Below, piece after piece: positions 6,821-14,417 of a DNA stretch of 41,995 nt. Made by a program: the position numbers and the translations under genes. Origin of the DNA: Ignavibacteria bacterium (GTDB lineage: Bacteria > Bacteroidota > Ignavibacteria > Kapaibacteriales > UBA2268); the NCBI GenBank assembly GCA_016844745.1, contig JAERMQ010000046.1:1-41995 (forward strand), given 5' to 3'. The stretch's first letter is position 1; each line of letters starts with the position of its first letter. The notes under the pieces were generated by a model, which had not been told where the DNA came from, ran no database searches, and was given only the letters and a program-made list of their open reading frames with translations.

Positions 6821-6847
6821 CGCCCCAACTGGGGCGTTTTCCTTTTT
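6821..6847 (+). terminator. Rho-independent terminator after HEPN copy 2
   Basis: CGCCCC (6821-6826), loop AACT, GGGGCG (6831-6836), then TTTTCCTTTTT. A compact GC-rich stem with a T-run is a convincing intrinsic terminator for the plus-strand HEPN pair. Confidence 0.7.
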
Positions 6848-6871
6848 GCACATCAAAACGGGTGTTTGGCG

Positions 6872-6955
6872 ATACCTCAATACTGGGCATTAATTATTTT
6901 ATCGATAAGTGCAGCTGGCTTTGGCGGCTGGTTTGTAATGAAAAGGTTTGTATAA
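6872..6955 (+). other. Possible coding fragment with a hydrophobic C-terminal tail
   Basis: A 27-residue open stretch reads IPQYWALIIL then SISAAGFGGWFVMKRFV and a stop. A Pro-Trp start, hydrophobic span and basic end resemble IPTL-CTERM-like sorting tails. There is no start codon and no body to the protein, and a related but shorter reading (VPLNNW) occurs at 4957-4974. It may be a gene remnant or chance. Confidence 0.2.
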
Positions 6956-7000
6956 TTATGAATTATGAATTATGAGTTATAAGTTATGAGTTATAAGTTG
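6952..7000. repeat. AATTATGAATTATGAGTTATAAG simple repeat
   Basis: Tandem near-copies of ATTATGA and GAGTTATAA. The reverse complement of the same type occurs at 24647-24673 downstream of the DUF1684 gene. Non-coding. Confidence 0.6.
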
Positions 7001-7027
7001 AAATAGATTGTCTTTCGTCATTTAAAA

Positions 7028-7060
7028 AGATGTCCAACATCTGGGAGATGTTGGACATCT
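7028..7060. repeat. Perfect palindrome, intergenic copy of the rsgA element
   Basis: AGATGTCCAACATCT (7028-7042), loop GGG, then its exact complement (7046-7060). The same 33-base unit, differing at three bases, all in or beside the loop, lies inside the rsgA coding sequence at 31574-31606. Confidence 0.85.
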
Positions 7061-7183
7061 CAAAATTTCAGATTGGAAATGCTCCGAATTCTACCGGAGG
7101 TAATATTATTTTAATGTATTTTCTTTTACAATGATTTTAAAAAATAAGCGTCATTTTTAATTGAAATATTTTTTGGAGTGAAT

Positions 7184-7402
7184 ATGTATGAAATTGTTTT
7201 TAATTCGAAGTTGACAGAAAATGGAGCGCTTTACTGCCCTAAAGAATATTCGTTTATTGATGCCGATTATAAAGTTATTCTAACCTTACCCGATAACAAT
7301 GAAGATATATCTGAAGCTGAAAAGTCGGCAATAATAGATAATTCATCCGATTTTCTTAGCGCACAGGAAATTAGCTATTATTTAAATTTGGATGAGAAAT
7401 GA
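7184..7402 (+). CDS. Antitoxin-like protein, partner of a broken mazF
   Basis: 72 aa; the ATG at 7184 is preferred over the in-frame GTG at 7178 because GGAG at 7175-7178 sits five bases before it. It reads NSKLTENGALYCPKEYSF, a strand-rich N-terminus with the pattern of Bacteroidota antitoxins, and ends with an acidic tail and DFLSAQEISYYLNLDEK, which would be the toxin-binding helix. The stop overlaps (ATGA) the start of a MazF-like fragment, so the pair was a TA operon whose toxin is lost. It may still act as an orphan antitoxin. Confidence 0.55.
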   Translation: MYEIVFNSKLTENGALYCPKEYSFIDADYKVILTLPDNNEDISEAEKSAIIDNSSDFLSAQEISYYLNLDEK

Positions 7403-7449
7403 ATTTTGCCCAAAAGCAGATTTGGCTAATTAATTTTGACCCTTCTTGA
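7399..7449 (+). pseudogene. MazF/PemK-like toxin, N-terminal stump
   Basis: The frame from the coupled ATG reads MNFAQKQIWLINFDPS and then a TGA. The word xIWLINFDPS is the first strand and the hallmark FDPS/FDPT of MazF mRNA interferases, which normally continue G-x-E-x-x-K-x-R-P-A. After the stop, a different frame reads YQTKT, probably the remains of that next block, so the gene has lost its frame and its body. Non-functional. Confidence 0.65.
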
Positions 7450-7496
7450 TTAAGTATCAAACTAAAACGGTATTATTTCATTTACTTCTTTTATAA

Positions 7497-7535
7497 CCAT
7501 TCTTTGTCTGAAAGCGATTGTATATGTGAAAAACT
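7497..7535. repeat. Palindromic repeat family A, degraded copy
   Basis: TCTGAAAGCGATTGTATATGTGAAAAA-like ending aligns with the second half of the copy at 2931-3012, with several changes that break the stem. It lies between the broken mazF and the DUF5615 remnant. Confidence 0.4.
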
Positions 7536-7567
7536 CATTGGAATATTAAGTATGGAGTAATGAAAAT

Positions 7568-7741
7568 TTAATTGCTGATTTCAACAATTGATTCACCTGA
7601 AGATAACATTAACATTGCTTTCTCTAACGAATCAGTTAATATTACTTTTAGTTTTTCATTTGAAGTATTGCCGCAAGTAAGAAGTATTATTTTCTAACCC
7701 GTAATAGTAGGTGATAGTTGAGCATCAAGCCAGATAATCAT
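7568..7741 (-). pseudogene. DUF5615 (PIN-like) toxin with internal deletion
   Basis: The ATG overlaps the DUF433 stop (ATGA). It reads MIIWLDAQLSPTITG then TAG (7694-7696), and continues in the same frame as KIILLTCGNTSNEKL... ...SSGESIVEISN to a stop at 7568-7570. The first 15 residues are the metal-binding N-terminus of DUF5615 (D-A-Q-L-S-P) and the last 41 the conserved C-terminus (GNTSN...). The middle ~50 residues, including the ..TKDxDF active-site part, are deleted. Non-functional toxin. Confidence 0.75.
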
Positions 7742-7962
7742 ACTGAAATTATTGGATGGTTTATACGGTTTCTTGCAAACAAAATAGCAGCGTTAATATC
7801 TTCTAATTCGAGGTCTGGTAATTCTGCAAGTATTTGAACCTGATTTAATCCTGAACCAAGTAAATCGAGAATATCTACAACTCTTATCCTCATGCCTCGT
7901 ATGCAGGGCTGTCCACCACATTGTTGGGGGTTTACTGTGATTTTATTAGAGAATGAATTCAT
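7738..7962 (-). CDS. DUF433-family antitoxin
   Basis: 74 aa, complete. NPQQCGGQPCIRGMRIRVVDILDLLGSG followed by ILAELPDLELEDINAAILFA matches DUF433 along its whole length; the family is a helix-turn-helix-type antitoxin that normally precedes a DUF5615 PIN-like toxin. The toxin downstream is deleted internally, so this antitoxin is orphaned and may still bind DNA or protect against related toxins elsewhere. Confidence 0.8.
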   Translation of the reverse strand: MNSFSNKITVNPQQCGGQPCIRGMRIRVVDILDLLGSGLNQVQILAELPDLELEDINAAILFARNRINHPIISV

Positions 7963-8023
7963 AGTATTAAAAAATTTTATTTAAAGCCATTTTAACGAAA
8001 TAAATTACTATTTATTTTATTAA

Positions 8024-8176
8024 AGTAGGCATCACTTCATCAAATATGAAGAAGAAGCAAGAAAATTCCAATACTATCCCGAAAGTGATATAAGTATGAA
8101 AAGACCATTTCCCCTAATTCTTGAAGAAATATTTACTAATGCAAAAAATATTTGCTATTTTTGTAGTTCGTATTAA
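8024..8176 (+). other. Short open stretch, possible gene remnant
   Basis: About 50 codons from a stop at 8021 to a stop at 8174 read ...HHFIKYEEEARKFQYYPESDISMKRPFPLILEEIF... without an early start. The composition looks protein-like but I recognise no family. It overlaps the mreB promoter region, so it is at most a remnant. Confidence 0.2.
8156..8163 (+). promoter_or_regulatory. Possible -7 box of the mreB operon
   Basis: TATTTTTG matches TAnnTTTG and is followed by TAGTTCG, a common context for Bacteroidota promoters. It lies 46 bases before the mreB ATG. No good -33 TTG at standard spacing was found. Confidence 0.4.
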
Positions 8177-8209
8177 ATAGGTTATATTAAATTAAAAGTT
8201 GAAAGTTAG

Positions 8210-9235
8210 ATGTCCTTTTTCAGGCTTTTTTCGAATGACGTAGCGATAGACCTTGGCACTGCAAATACCTTAATATGGATGAAGGGTAAGCATATAGTAC
8301 TGAACGAGCCTTCTATCGTTGCATTCGACCCATCCTCGAAGCATATAATTGCAATCGGGCGCGAAGCCCAGTCGATGATAGGTAAAACCCATAAGAATAT
8401 TAAAATCATTCGTCCGCTACGCGATGGCGCTATTGCCGATTTCGAAATTGCCGAAGGAATGTTGCGCGCATTTATCCGTAAAGTATCCGCAAGCTGGCAA
8501 CCCGCCCGCAGAGTCGTTGTATCGGTTCCATCCGGAATTACCGAAGTTGAAAAGAGGGCTGTGCGAGATAGCTGCGAGCATGCCGGCGCCAAGGAAGTCC
8601 ATCTTATAGCCGAACCAATGGCAAGCGCTATCGGTGTAGGATTAAATGTTCACGAGCCAATCGGCAATATGATTGTCGATATTGGCGGCGGTACTACGGA
8701 AATAGCCGTTATTGCTCTTTCCGGAATAGTTACAGACGAATCCATAAGAATTGCCGGCGACGAAATGACTAATGCTATCGGACTATATTTCCGCCGTGCT
8801 CATAATATTTTAATTGGTGACAGAACTGCCGAAATGATTAAATGCGAAGTTGGAAGCGCCGTTCCGTTAGAAGACGAAATAGATATTGAAGTTAAAGGCA
8901 GAGACCTCGTTTCGGGAATTCCACGTATGATTCAGGTCAGTTCCGTCGATATACGTGAAGCCTTGTCCGAAAGCGTAACATCAATTGTGGATTCCGTATT
9001 AAGCCTGCTCGAAAAAACACCACCGGAATTATCCGCAGATATTTTCGACAGAGGTATAATACTATCAGGAGGTGGAGCATTATTGAAGGGATTAGACGAA
9101 CGATTGAAACGCGAAACCTCGCTTCCGGTACATGTAGCCGACCATCCATTAACAACAGTCGTCAAAGGTACCGGGAAGGTATTGGAAAATTTAAGCGAAT
9201 ATTCATCCGTACTTATAAAAAGCACACGATATTAA
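8210..9235 (+). CDS. mreB: Rod shape-determining protein MreB
   Basis: 341 aa bacterial actin. It assembles membrane-bound filaments that guide the cell-wall elongation machinery. Seen: the phosphate-1 motif DLGTANT (14-20), phosphate-2 motif DIGGGTTE (157-164), the AEPMASA block before it, and the adenosine motif SGGGALLKGL near the C-terminus. Length and sequence are typical. The short N-terminal MSFFRLF segment is amphipathic, as in other MreBs that bind membrane. It is the first gene of mreB-mreC-mreD. No classic Shine-Dalgarno precedes the ATG, as is usual in this group. Confidence 0.96.
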   Translation: MSFFRLFSNDVAIDLGTANTLIWMKGKHIVLNEPSIVAFDPSSKHIIAIGREAQSMIGKTHKNIKIIRPLRDGAIADFEIAEGMLRAFIRKVSASWQPARRVVVSVPSGITEVEKRAVRDSCEHAGAKEVHLIAEPMASAIGVGLNVHEPIGNMIVDIGGGTTEIAVIALSGIVTDESIRIAGDEMTNAIGLYFRRAHNILIGDRTAEMIKCEVGSAVPLEDEIDIEVKGRDLVSGIPRMIQVSSVDIREALSESVTSIVDSVLSLLEKTPPELSADIFDRGIILSGGGALLKGLDERLKRETSLPVHVADHPLTTVVKGTGKVLENLSEYSSVLIKSTRY

Positions 9236-9244
9236 GCCTGCACC

Positions 9245-10093
9245 ATGCAGAAGTTTATTAAATTCATACTTAAATACAAGGAATACGTAATATTCGTAGC
9301 GCTTGTCGTTATGAGTTTTTCGCTGATTTCAATCGGCGATATGAACAAAATCGGCGGTTTCCGGACAGGAGTTATTGGTACAATCGGATGGCTGCAAAGG
9401 ATGTTCTCCTGGATTCCAAATCCTGCAGCTTTAAAAAGCGAGAACAGCACTCTCCGTGAACTCAATTTCAGGTTATCTGCAGATGTTACTAAAATGCGTC
9501 ATTCATTGGTTGAAAACCAAAAACTGAGGGATTTGCTCAAACTCAGGGAAACATCGGATAACGAAGCGGTAGTAGCTGATATTGTAGGACGTTCGACCGT
9601 TGAAATGAGAAATTACCTCATTCTAAATAAGGGCAAAAACGAAGGTATAAAAAACGGAATGTCTGTTCGAACTGATGCGGGTTTGGTAGGAATGGTAATT
9701 ATTGCAAGCGATAATTATTCATTAGTCGAAATGATAACAAATAAAAATGTAAAAATAGCTGCTAAAATTCAGCGAAACGGTATCAACGGTGTGCTGGTCT
9801 GGGAAGGCGGTGAATATTTAATAATGAAGAATATTCCCGAATCATTCGATGTAAAAGCCGGGGATTTTGTGCTAACTTCTAATTTCAGCACTAAATATAT
9901 GAAAGACATACCAATCGGAACGGTAATAAAAGTCGAGAGGGAGCAGGGTAGTTTATTTTTTAAGCTAATCGTGAAGCCTTCTGCAAGTTTTGCAACCTTG
10001 GAACAGTTATTTGTTATGATTAATCTACCATCGCCGGAAAAACTGCAACTATTAGATGAAATGGAAAAGAAATTAAAAATAAATAAACGATGA
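9245..10093 (+). CDS. mreC: Rod shape-determining protein MreC
   Basis: 282 aa periplasmic partner of MreB and penicillin-binding proteins. One N-terminal membrane helix (about 13-30), a coiled coil (LKSENSTLRELNFRLSADV onward, to about residue 100), then the two-barrel MreC domain with VGRS near 115 and the conserved GLVGMVI block. Nine bases separate it from mreB, and its last four bases overlap the mreD start (ATGA), which indicates one transcript and coupled translation. Confidence 0.9.
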   Translation: MQKFIKFILKYKEYVIFVALVVMSFSLISIGDMNKIGGFRTGVIGTIGWLQRMFSWIPNPAALKSENSTLRELNFRLSADVTKMRHSLVENQKLRDLLKLRETSDNEAVVADIVGRSTVEMRNYLILNKGKNEGIKNGMSVRTDAGLVGMVIIASDNYSLVEMITNKNVKIAAKIQRNGINGVLVWEGGEYLIMKNIPESFDVKAGDFVLTSNFSTKYMKDIPIGTVIKVEREQGSLFFKLIVKPSASFATLEQLFVMINLPSPEKLQLLDEMEKKLKINKR

Positions 10094-10614
10094 AACTGAT
10101 TTTCGAAGAATCCTCCTTAAAGAACAGATTAAGCATCAGGCTTGTATTTTTGTCAATGATAGCCTTAGGGTTGACCATTGTCCATGTCGTTTTATTGGAT
10201 TTGATATCGGTTGCAGGGATCACACCCGATTTGCTATTAATTCTTTGTGTTTGGATTGCATTTTCGGAAGGGCAAACGGTTGGAATTTTTGCGGGTTTTG
10301 TTATTGGAATATTGCTTGATGTAGCATCTTTAGATGTTATCGGAGTAAATGCCTTATCGAAGACAGTAGCAGCTTTTTTTGCAGGCTTTTTCTTTAAGAA
10401 AGGCTTGGAATCACGCCGGGCAGGCTTCGGATTTTTAATAGTTTTATTTATGTGCTCAATAATTCATAATCTGATTTATTTCCTTTTTTATGTCAAATTC
10501 AGTGAAATATCAATCCTGCCGTTTTTCTTTAAATACGGTATAGCAATGTCCATTTATACAACGGTATTCGGCGTATTCATCTTATTTTTCGGATTATCAA
10601 AGAAATATAGCTAA
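10090..10614 (+). CDS. mreD: Rod shape-determining protein MreD
   Basis: 174 aa, several predicted membrane helices (LVFLSMIALGLTIVHVVLL, GITPDLLLILCVWIAF, GIFAGFVIGILLDVAS, and two C-terminal ones). The PDLLLIL and GFVIGILLD motifs are those of MreD, which links MreC to the elongasome. It overlaps mreC and is followed after two bases by smc; the usual mrdA/rodA neighbours are not here. Confidence 0.85.
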   Translation: MKLIFEESSLKNRLSIRLVFLSMIALGLTIVHVVLLDLISVAGITPDLLLILCVWIAFSEGQTVGIFAGFVIGILLDVASLDVIGVNALSKTVAAFFAGFFFKKGLESRRAGFGFLIVLFMCSIIHNLIYFLFYVKFSEISILPFFFKYGIAMSIYTTVFGVFILFFGLSKKYS

Positions 10615-10616
10615 AA

Positions 10617-13600
10617 ATGTATTTATCAAAAATAGAAATTTTCGGATTCAAATCCTTTGCTCATAAAACTGTTTTTAAATTTACAGACGGCTTGACTGCT
10701 ATTGTCGGACCGAATGGTTGCGGCAAAACTAATGTTGTTGACGCTATTCGCTGGGTATTGGGTGAACAAAAAACATCAGTATTACGGTCGGATGTAATGG
10801 AAAATGTAATCTTCAATGGAAGTGCCGGAAGAAAACCCGTAGCTCTTGCAGAAGTCACATTAACAATCGAAAATAATAAACATATCCTGCCTTCGGAATA
10901 CAATGAAATATCCGTTACGAGGCGGCTGTTCCGCGATGGTGAAAGCGTTTATATTCTGAATGGCGTACCTTGCAGGTTGCGGGATATTCTTGATTTGTTT
11001 ATGGATACCGGTATGGGACCCGATTCCTACTCGGTGATTGAATTGAAAATGGTCGAAGCAATCCTGTCCGGTAGAGCAGAAGAGCGCCGGCACCTGATTG
11101 AAGAAGCTGCGGGTGTAAATAAATTTAAGCTGAGAAAAAAGGAAGCCGACCGTAAACTTGTTTCGGTTAGAAGCGATTTGGATAGAGTTGAGGACATAGT
11201 CCAGGAAATCGAAAAGAATGTTTCATCTCTTGCCCGCCAGGCAACGAAAACCCGGAAATATAACGAGTATTTTCAGGCATTGAAAACTCTTGAACTTTTG
11301 ATTTTAAGCCATGAGTACGAAAAATATTCAAAAGATTATACGAAATTGGAAGAAGAAATTGCTACTATAAAAGTTGAACAAGTTGATATAGAAAAACAGT
11401 TAGAGGAAAATGAAGAAAACGATAAAAAACTTAAATTAGCAATTACAGAATTAGAGAAGTTACATTCAGGAGAATTGGAAAAAGAAAGTCAGGCTCAATC
11501 TCTTGTTGCTGAGTTCGAAAGAAAATTTGCTGTTTCAAAAGAGAAGTATTCAAATAATCAAAGCGCTCAGGAACGACTTAGCAAGGAAATTGAAAATTCC
11601 GAAATGGAACGTAAACTAATTGCTTCACAAAGAGAAATAATCAGCAATCAAGCTGATGATTTACAGAAGAAAAGCGTTGAAATGCAGCAACAATTAGATA
11701 TTCTGCGACAAGACCGGAATCAATTTAGCTCCAGAACTCAAAAGCTGCGCCAAATCTCTAATTCTGCTAATGAAACAGTTCTCGATGTTCAGAATTCTAT
11801 TAGATCATTAAATGAATTACTTAGAAGAAATGAGACCAGAAATGCTTCTATCAAGAACAGGATTGCTCAGGGTGAAGAAGAACACTTTGCAATTAATGAA
11901 CAAATAGTAGGATTGGACAGTGATATAAAGGCTGTCTTAGAAAAAAAAGATGAATTGACGGAACATTACGCTGCTGCTGAAAAGAATTTGTATGACTCAC
12001 AGGAAAAGAAAAATAATTTAAGTACTGAAATAGAAAACCTGAATCGGAAGATTAATGAGACGAGTGGCGAAATAAGTCATCTCAATGCTTCCCTGCAATT
12101 TTTATCAAATCTTGTCGATACAGCAGAAAGTTCAAAATTTCTACTTGGCAACAATGATTGGAAGCCTACAGCAGAAAAAATATTGTTGGCTGAAGCAATA
12201 GGGGTTGATGATGAACATCGAATAGCATTGGAATCAGCCTTGCAAGAGGCTGGTAGATATTTTGTAGTAGATTCCGAAGAAGATGCAATCGCAGCAATCA
12301 GGCTTCTGGAGCAGTCAGAGAAAGGAAAAGCTTCTTTTATCTGCAGGAATCTTATTCCTAAGACTGAGGGTTTGCCAGGAATAGAATCAGTGGATGGAAT
12401 CATAGGCTGGGCAAGCGAAATTGTACGCAGCGATGATGAATTGCGTTCGGCTTTAAGGTTAATACTTCGGAAAACGCTGATAGTTGAAAATTTAGAAATA
12501 GCCCGTAAAATCATTCAATCCGGTATAGCTGAAAAAGCTGTTACACTTAAAGGCGAAATTTTCGGTGCAGCAGGCTTGCTTCGTGGTGGTGCCGCATCTC
12601 AGGAAGAAGGTAAATTAGTCGGCAAACAGGAAAGAATAAAGAAATTAAACTCGTCGATAGCCCGGCTGCGTAAAACATTGGAGACAATTGAAACAGAGCT
12701 GAATACAAAAAAAGCAGAGCATGAATCAATTGATATACGTTCACTAAATGAGCAATTAAAAATTGCAGGCGATGAAAGAAACAAAAATGAGAGAACCATC
12801 ATAGAACTTGATGGTAAAAGGAAAGCACTTGAAAATAAAATAATACTTCTTGAGGAAAATCTACTGAATTTTGAGCACGAAACAGAAGATATTAATAATG
12901 AGCAGGAAGATGCACGAAGCCAGATTGAATCATTGAATTCAAACCTCACCGAAGCACGGGAAGAATATGAAAACACTCTTGAAAAGTTATCAGAAGCAGA
13001 GACAGAGGTTGAGGAAACGGAGAAAAATGTAAGGACTGCAGAACTTGAATTTGTGCGACTTACGGAGGATATAAAAACACATAATAAGGAAATTACCAGG
13101 CTCGAGCAGGATTTCTCCTCCTGTTCAAATTCTATTATTTCCCGGAAGGAGGAGTTTGAGCGCACCAAAGAAGGCAGTATCCAGCTTGAAAAATTAATCG
13201 ATGAGTTAACTGCTAATTTGAATGGTGAAGAAATAAACTATAAAACCAAAAAAACTAAAAGAGAATACCTGTCACATCAAGTAGCATCGGTACAAGAACA
13301 ACATGAAGCCTCATCAACCATGCTGAACAACCTGATGAAAAAGCATGAAAAGGTACTCGAATCAGTTTATGAACGTGGGATTCACCACAGCCAATTGCGA
13401 ATTGAAATTAATAATGCCGTTAATAAAGCAATCGAGCAATACAGCACCGATATCAGGACGGATAAAATACAGATGCCGGAGGGATTCTCTCACGATACAA
13501 GTACGGCTAACGCTGCTAATCTCAGACAAAAACTTGCAGGACTTGGCAGTGTAAATTTCATGGCGCTTGAAGAATACGAAACTCAAAGTGAGCGTCTATC

Positions 13601-14150
13601 ATTTTATAAGAAACAAATAAAAGACCTTGTCGATTCTGAAAAAACTTTAAGGGAAACAATAGTTGAAATAAATAAGAATGCCGAAGAAAAATTTGTTGAT
13701 ACCTTTACAAAGATACAGGAGAATTTTAAACAATTATTCTTAACTTTATTTGGTGAAGGTGCAGAAGGAGAACTGCGTTTAATGGGTGATAACCCTTTGG
13801 AATCCGATATTGAAATTATTGCCAAACCTCCGGGAAAGCGTCCCCACTCTATCGATATGCTTTCAGGAGGCGAGAAAACACTCAGCGCAATTTCGCTATT
13901 ATTTTCTATTTACCTTGTAAAGCCAAGCCCATTCTGTATTCTGGACGAAGTCGATGCTCCATTAGACGATGCAAACATAGGCAGGTATTTAATGCTTCTG
14001 AGAGAATTCTCCAACAATACTCAATTTTTAATCGTTACACACAACAAAAAGACGATGGAAGCTGCCGATAATTTATATGGAATAACAATGGAAGAAATCG
14101 GTATTTCATCGGTTGCATCGGTAAGGCTCGCTAAGGTTTTAGCGCAATAA
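10617..14150 (+). CDS. smc: Chromosome segregation ATPase SMC
   Basis: 1177 aa. SMC forms the core of condensin-like complexes with ScpA and ScpB. The N-terminal head carries the Walker A GPNGCGKT (31-38); long coiled coils run from about 165 to 495 and 670 to 1000 around a hinge near 500-660 (LAEAIGVDDEHRIALESAL ... GAAGLLRGGAA). The C-terminal head has the signature LSGGEKTLSAISLL and Walker B CILDEVDAPLDDAN. The length is standard. The gene starts two bases after mreD, so it is probably cotranscribed with the shape genes. No terminator of normal strength is seen in the 267 bp after it; a TGTCATTCT palindrome there may serve. Confidence 0.96.
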   Translation: MYLSKIEIFGFKSFAHKTVFKFTDGLTAIVGPNGCGKTNVVDAIRWVLGEQKTSVLRSDVMENVIFNGSAGRKPVALAEVTLTIENNKHILPSEYNEISVTRRLFRDGESVYILNGVPCRLRDILDLFMDTGMGPDSYSVIELKMVEAILSGRAEERRHLIEEAAGVNKFKLRKKEADRKLVSVRSDLDRVEDIVQEIEKNVSSLARQATKTRKYNEYFQALKTLELLILSHEYEKYSKDYTKLEEEIATIKVEQVDIEKQLEENEENDKKLKLAITELEKLHSGELEKESQAQSLVAEFERKFAVSKEKYSNNQSAQERLSKEIENSEMERKLIASQREIISNQADDLQKKSVEMQQQLDILRQDRNQFSSRTQKLRQISNSANETVLDVQNSIRSLNELLRRNETRNASIKNRIAQGEEEHFAINEQIVGLDSDIKAVLEKKDELTEHYAAAEKNLYDSQEKKNNLSTEIENLNRKINETSGEISHLNASLQFLSNLVDTAESSKFLLGNNDWKPTAEKILLAEAIGVDDEHRIALESALQEAGRYFVVDSEEDAIAAIRLLEQSEKGKASFICRNLIPKTEGLPGIESVDGIIGWASEIVRSDDELRSALRLILRKTLIVENLEIARKIIQSGIAEKAVTLKGEIFGAAGLLRGGAASQEEGKLVGKQERIKKLNSSIARLRKTLETIETELNTKKAEHESIDIRSLNEQLKIAGDERNKNERTIIELDGKRKALENKIILLEENLLNFEHETEDINNEQEDARSQIESLNSNLTEAREEYENTLEKLSEAETEVEETEKNVRTAELEFVRLTEDIKTHNKEITRLEQDFSSCSNSIISRKEEFERTKEGSIQLEKLIDELTANLNGEEINYKTKKTKREYLSHQVASVQEQHEASSTMLNNLMKKHEKVLESVYERGIHHSQLRIEINNAVNKAIEQYSTDIRTDKIQMPEGFSHDTSTANAANLRQKLAGLGSVNFMALEEYETQSERLSFYKKQIKDLVDSEKTLRETIVEINKNAEEKFVDTFTKIQENFKQLFLTLFGEGAEGELRLMGDNPLESDIEIIAKPPGKRPHSIDMLSGGEKTLSAISLLFSIYLVKPSPFCILDEVDAPLDDANIGRYLMLLREFSNNTQFLIVTHNKKTMEAADNLYGITMEEIGISSVASVRLAKVLAQ

Positions 14151-14215
14151 AATAAGGAAATATTTGTAATAAATGTCATACCTGAATTCCTGAATGTGTG
14201 AAAAGTCAAGGTGAT

Positions 14216-14244
14216 TGTCATTCTGAACGAAGTGAAGAATGACA
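14216..14244. repeat. TGTCATTCT...AGAATGACA palindrome (copy 1)
   Basis: TGTCATTCT (14216-14224) and AGAATGACA (14236-14244) flank GAACGAAGTGA. It belongs to the GTCATTCTGAAC-type repeat, found across many phyla. Longer relatives are at 23780-23859 and 41812-41883. It is placed after smc and is the only hairpin in this gap. Confidence 0.65.
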
Positions 14245-14417
14245 TTGTTCCAAACATTTATTTTTCTTCTACGGCTTGAATAACATTTAAAAAATGAAGA
14301 ATTTTGTAACCATCACTAATAAACTAATTACCGATTTATGGATTTTTCTTAATTTGTTTTTTCCTCGTTTTTGAGTTAATTTATATTATAGAAATTAGTA
14401 TAAATTTTGAGGTAAAT

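Noticed and set aside
6855..6890. A PIN-like reading (KRVFGDTSILG) in another frame after the HEPN tail
   Set aside because: It matches the DTS word only; the following residues do not fit a PIN helix and the surrounding DNA is shared non-coding tail sequence.
9232..9465. Minus-strand open frame overlapping mreC
   Set aside because: It is a shadow of the mreC gene with no family signature.
12077..13168. Long minus-strand open frames inside smc
   Set aside because: They are Ser/Phe-rich shadows of a coiled-coil gene read backwards and have no family match or start context.
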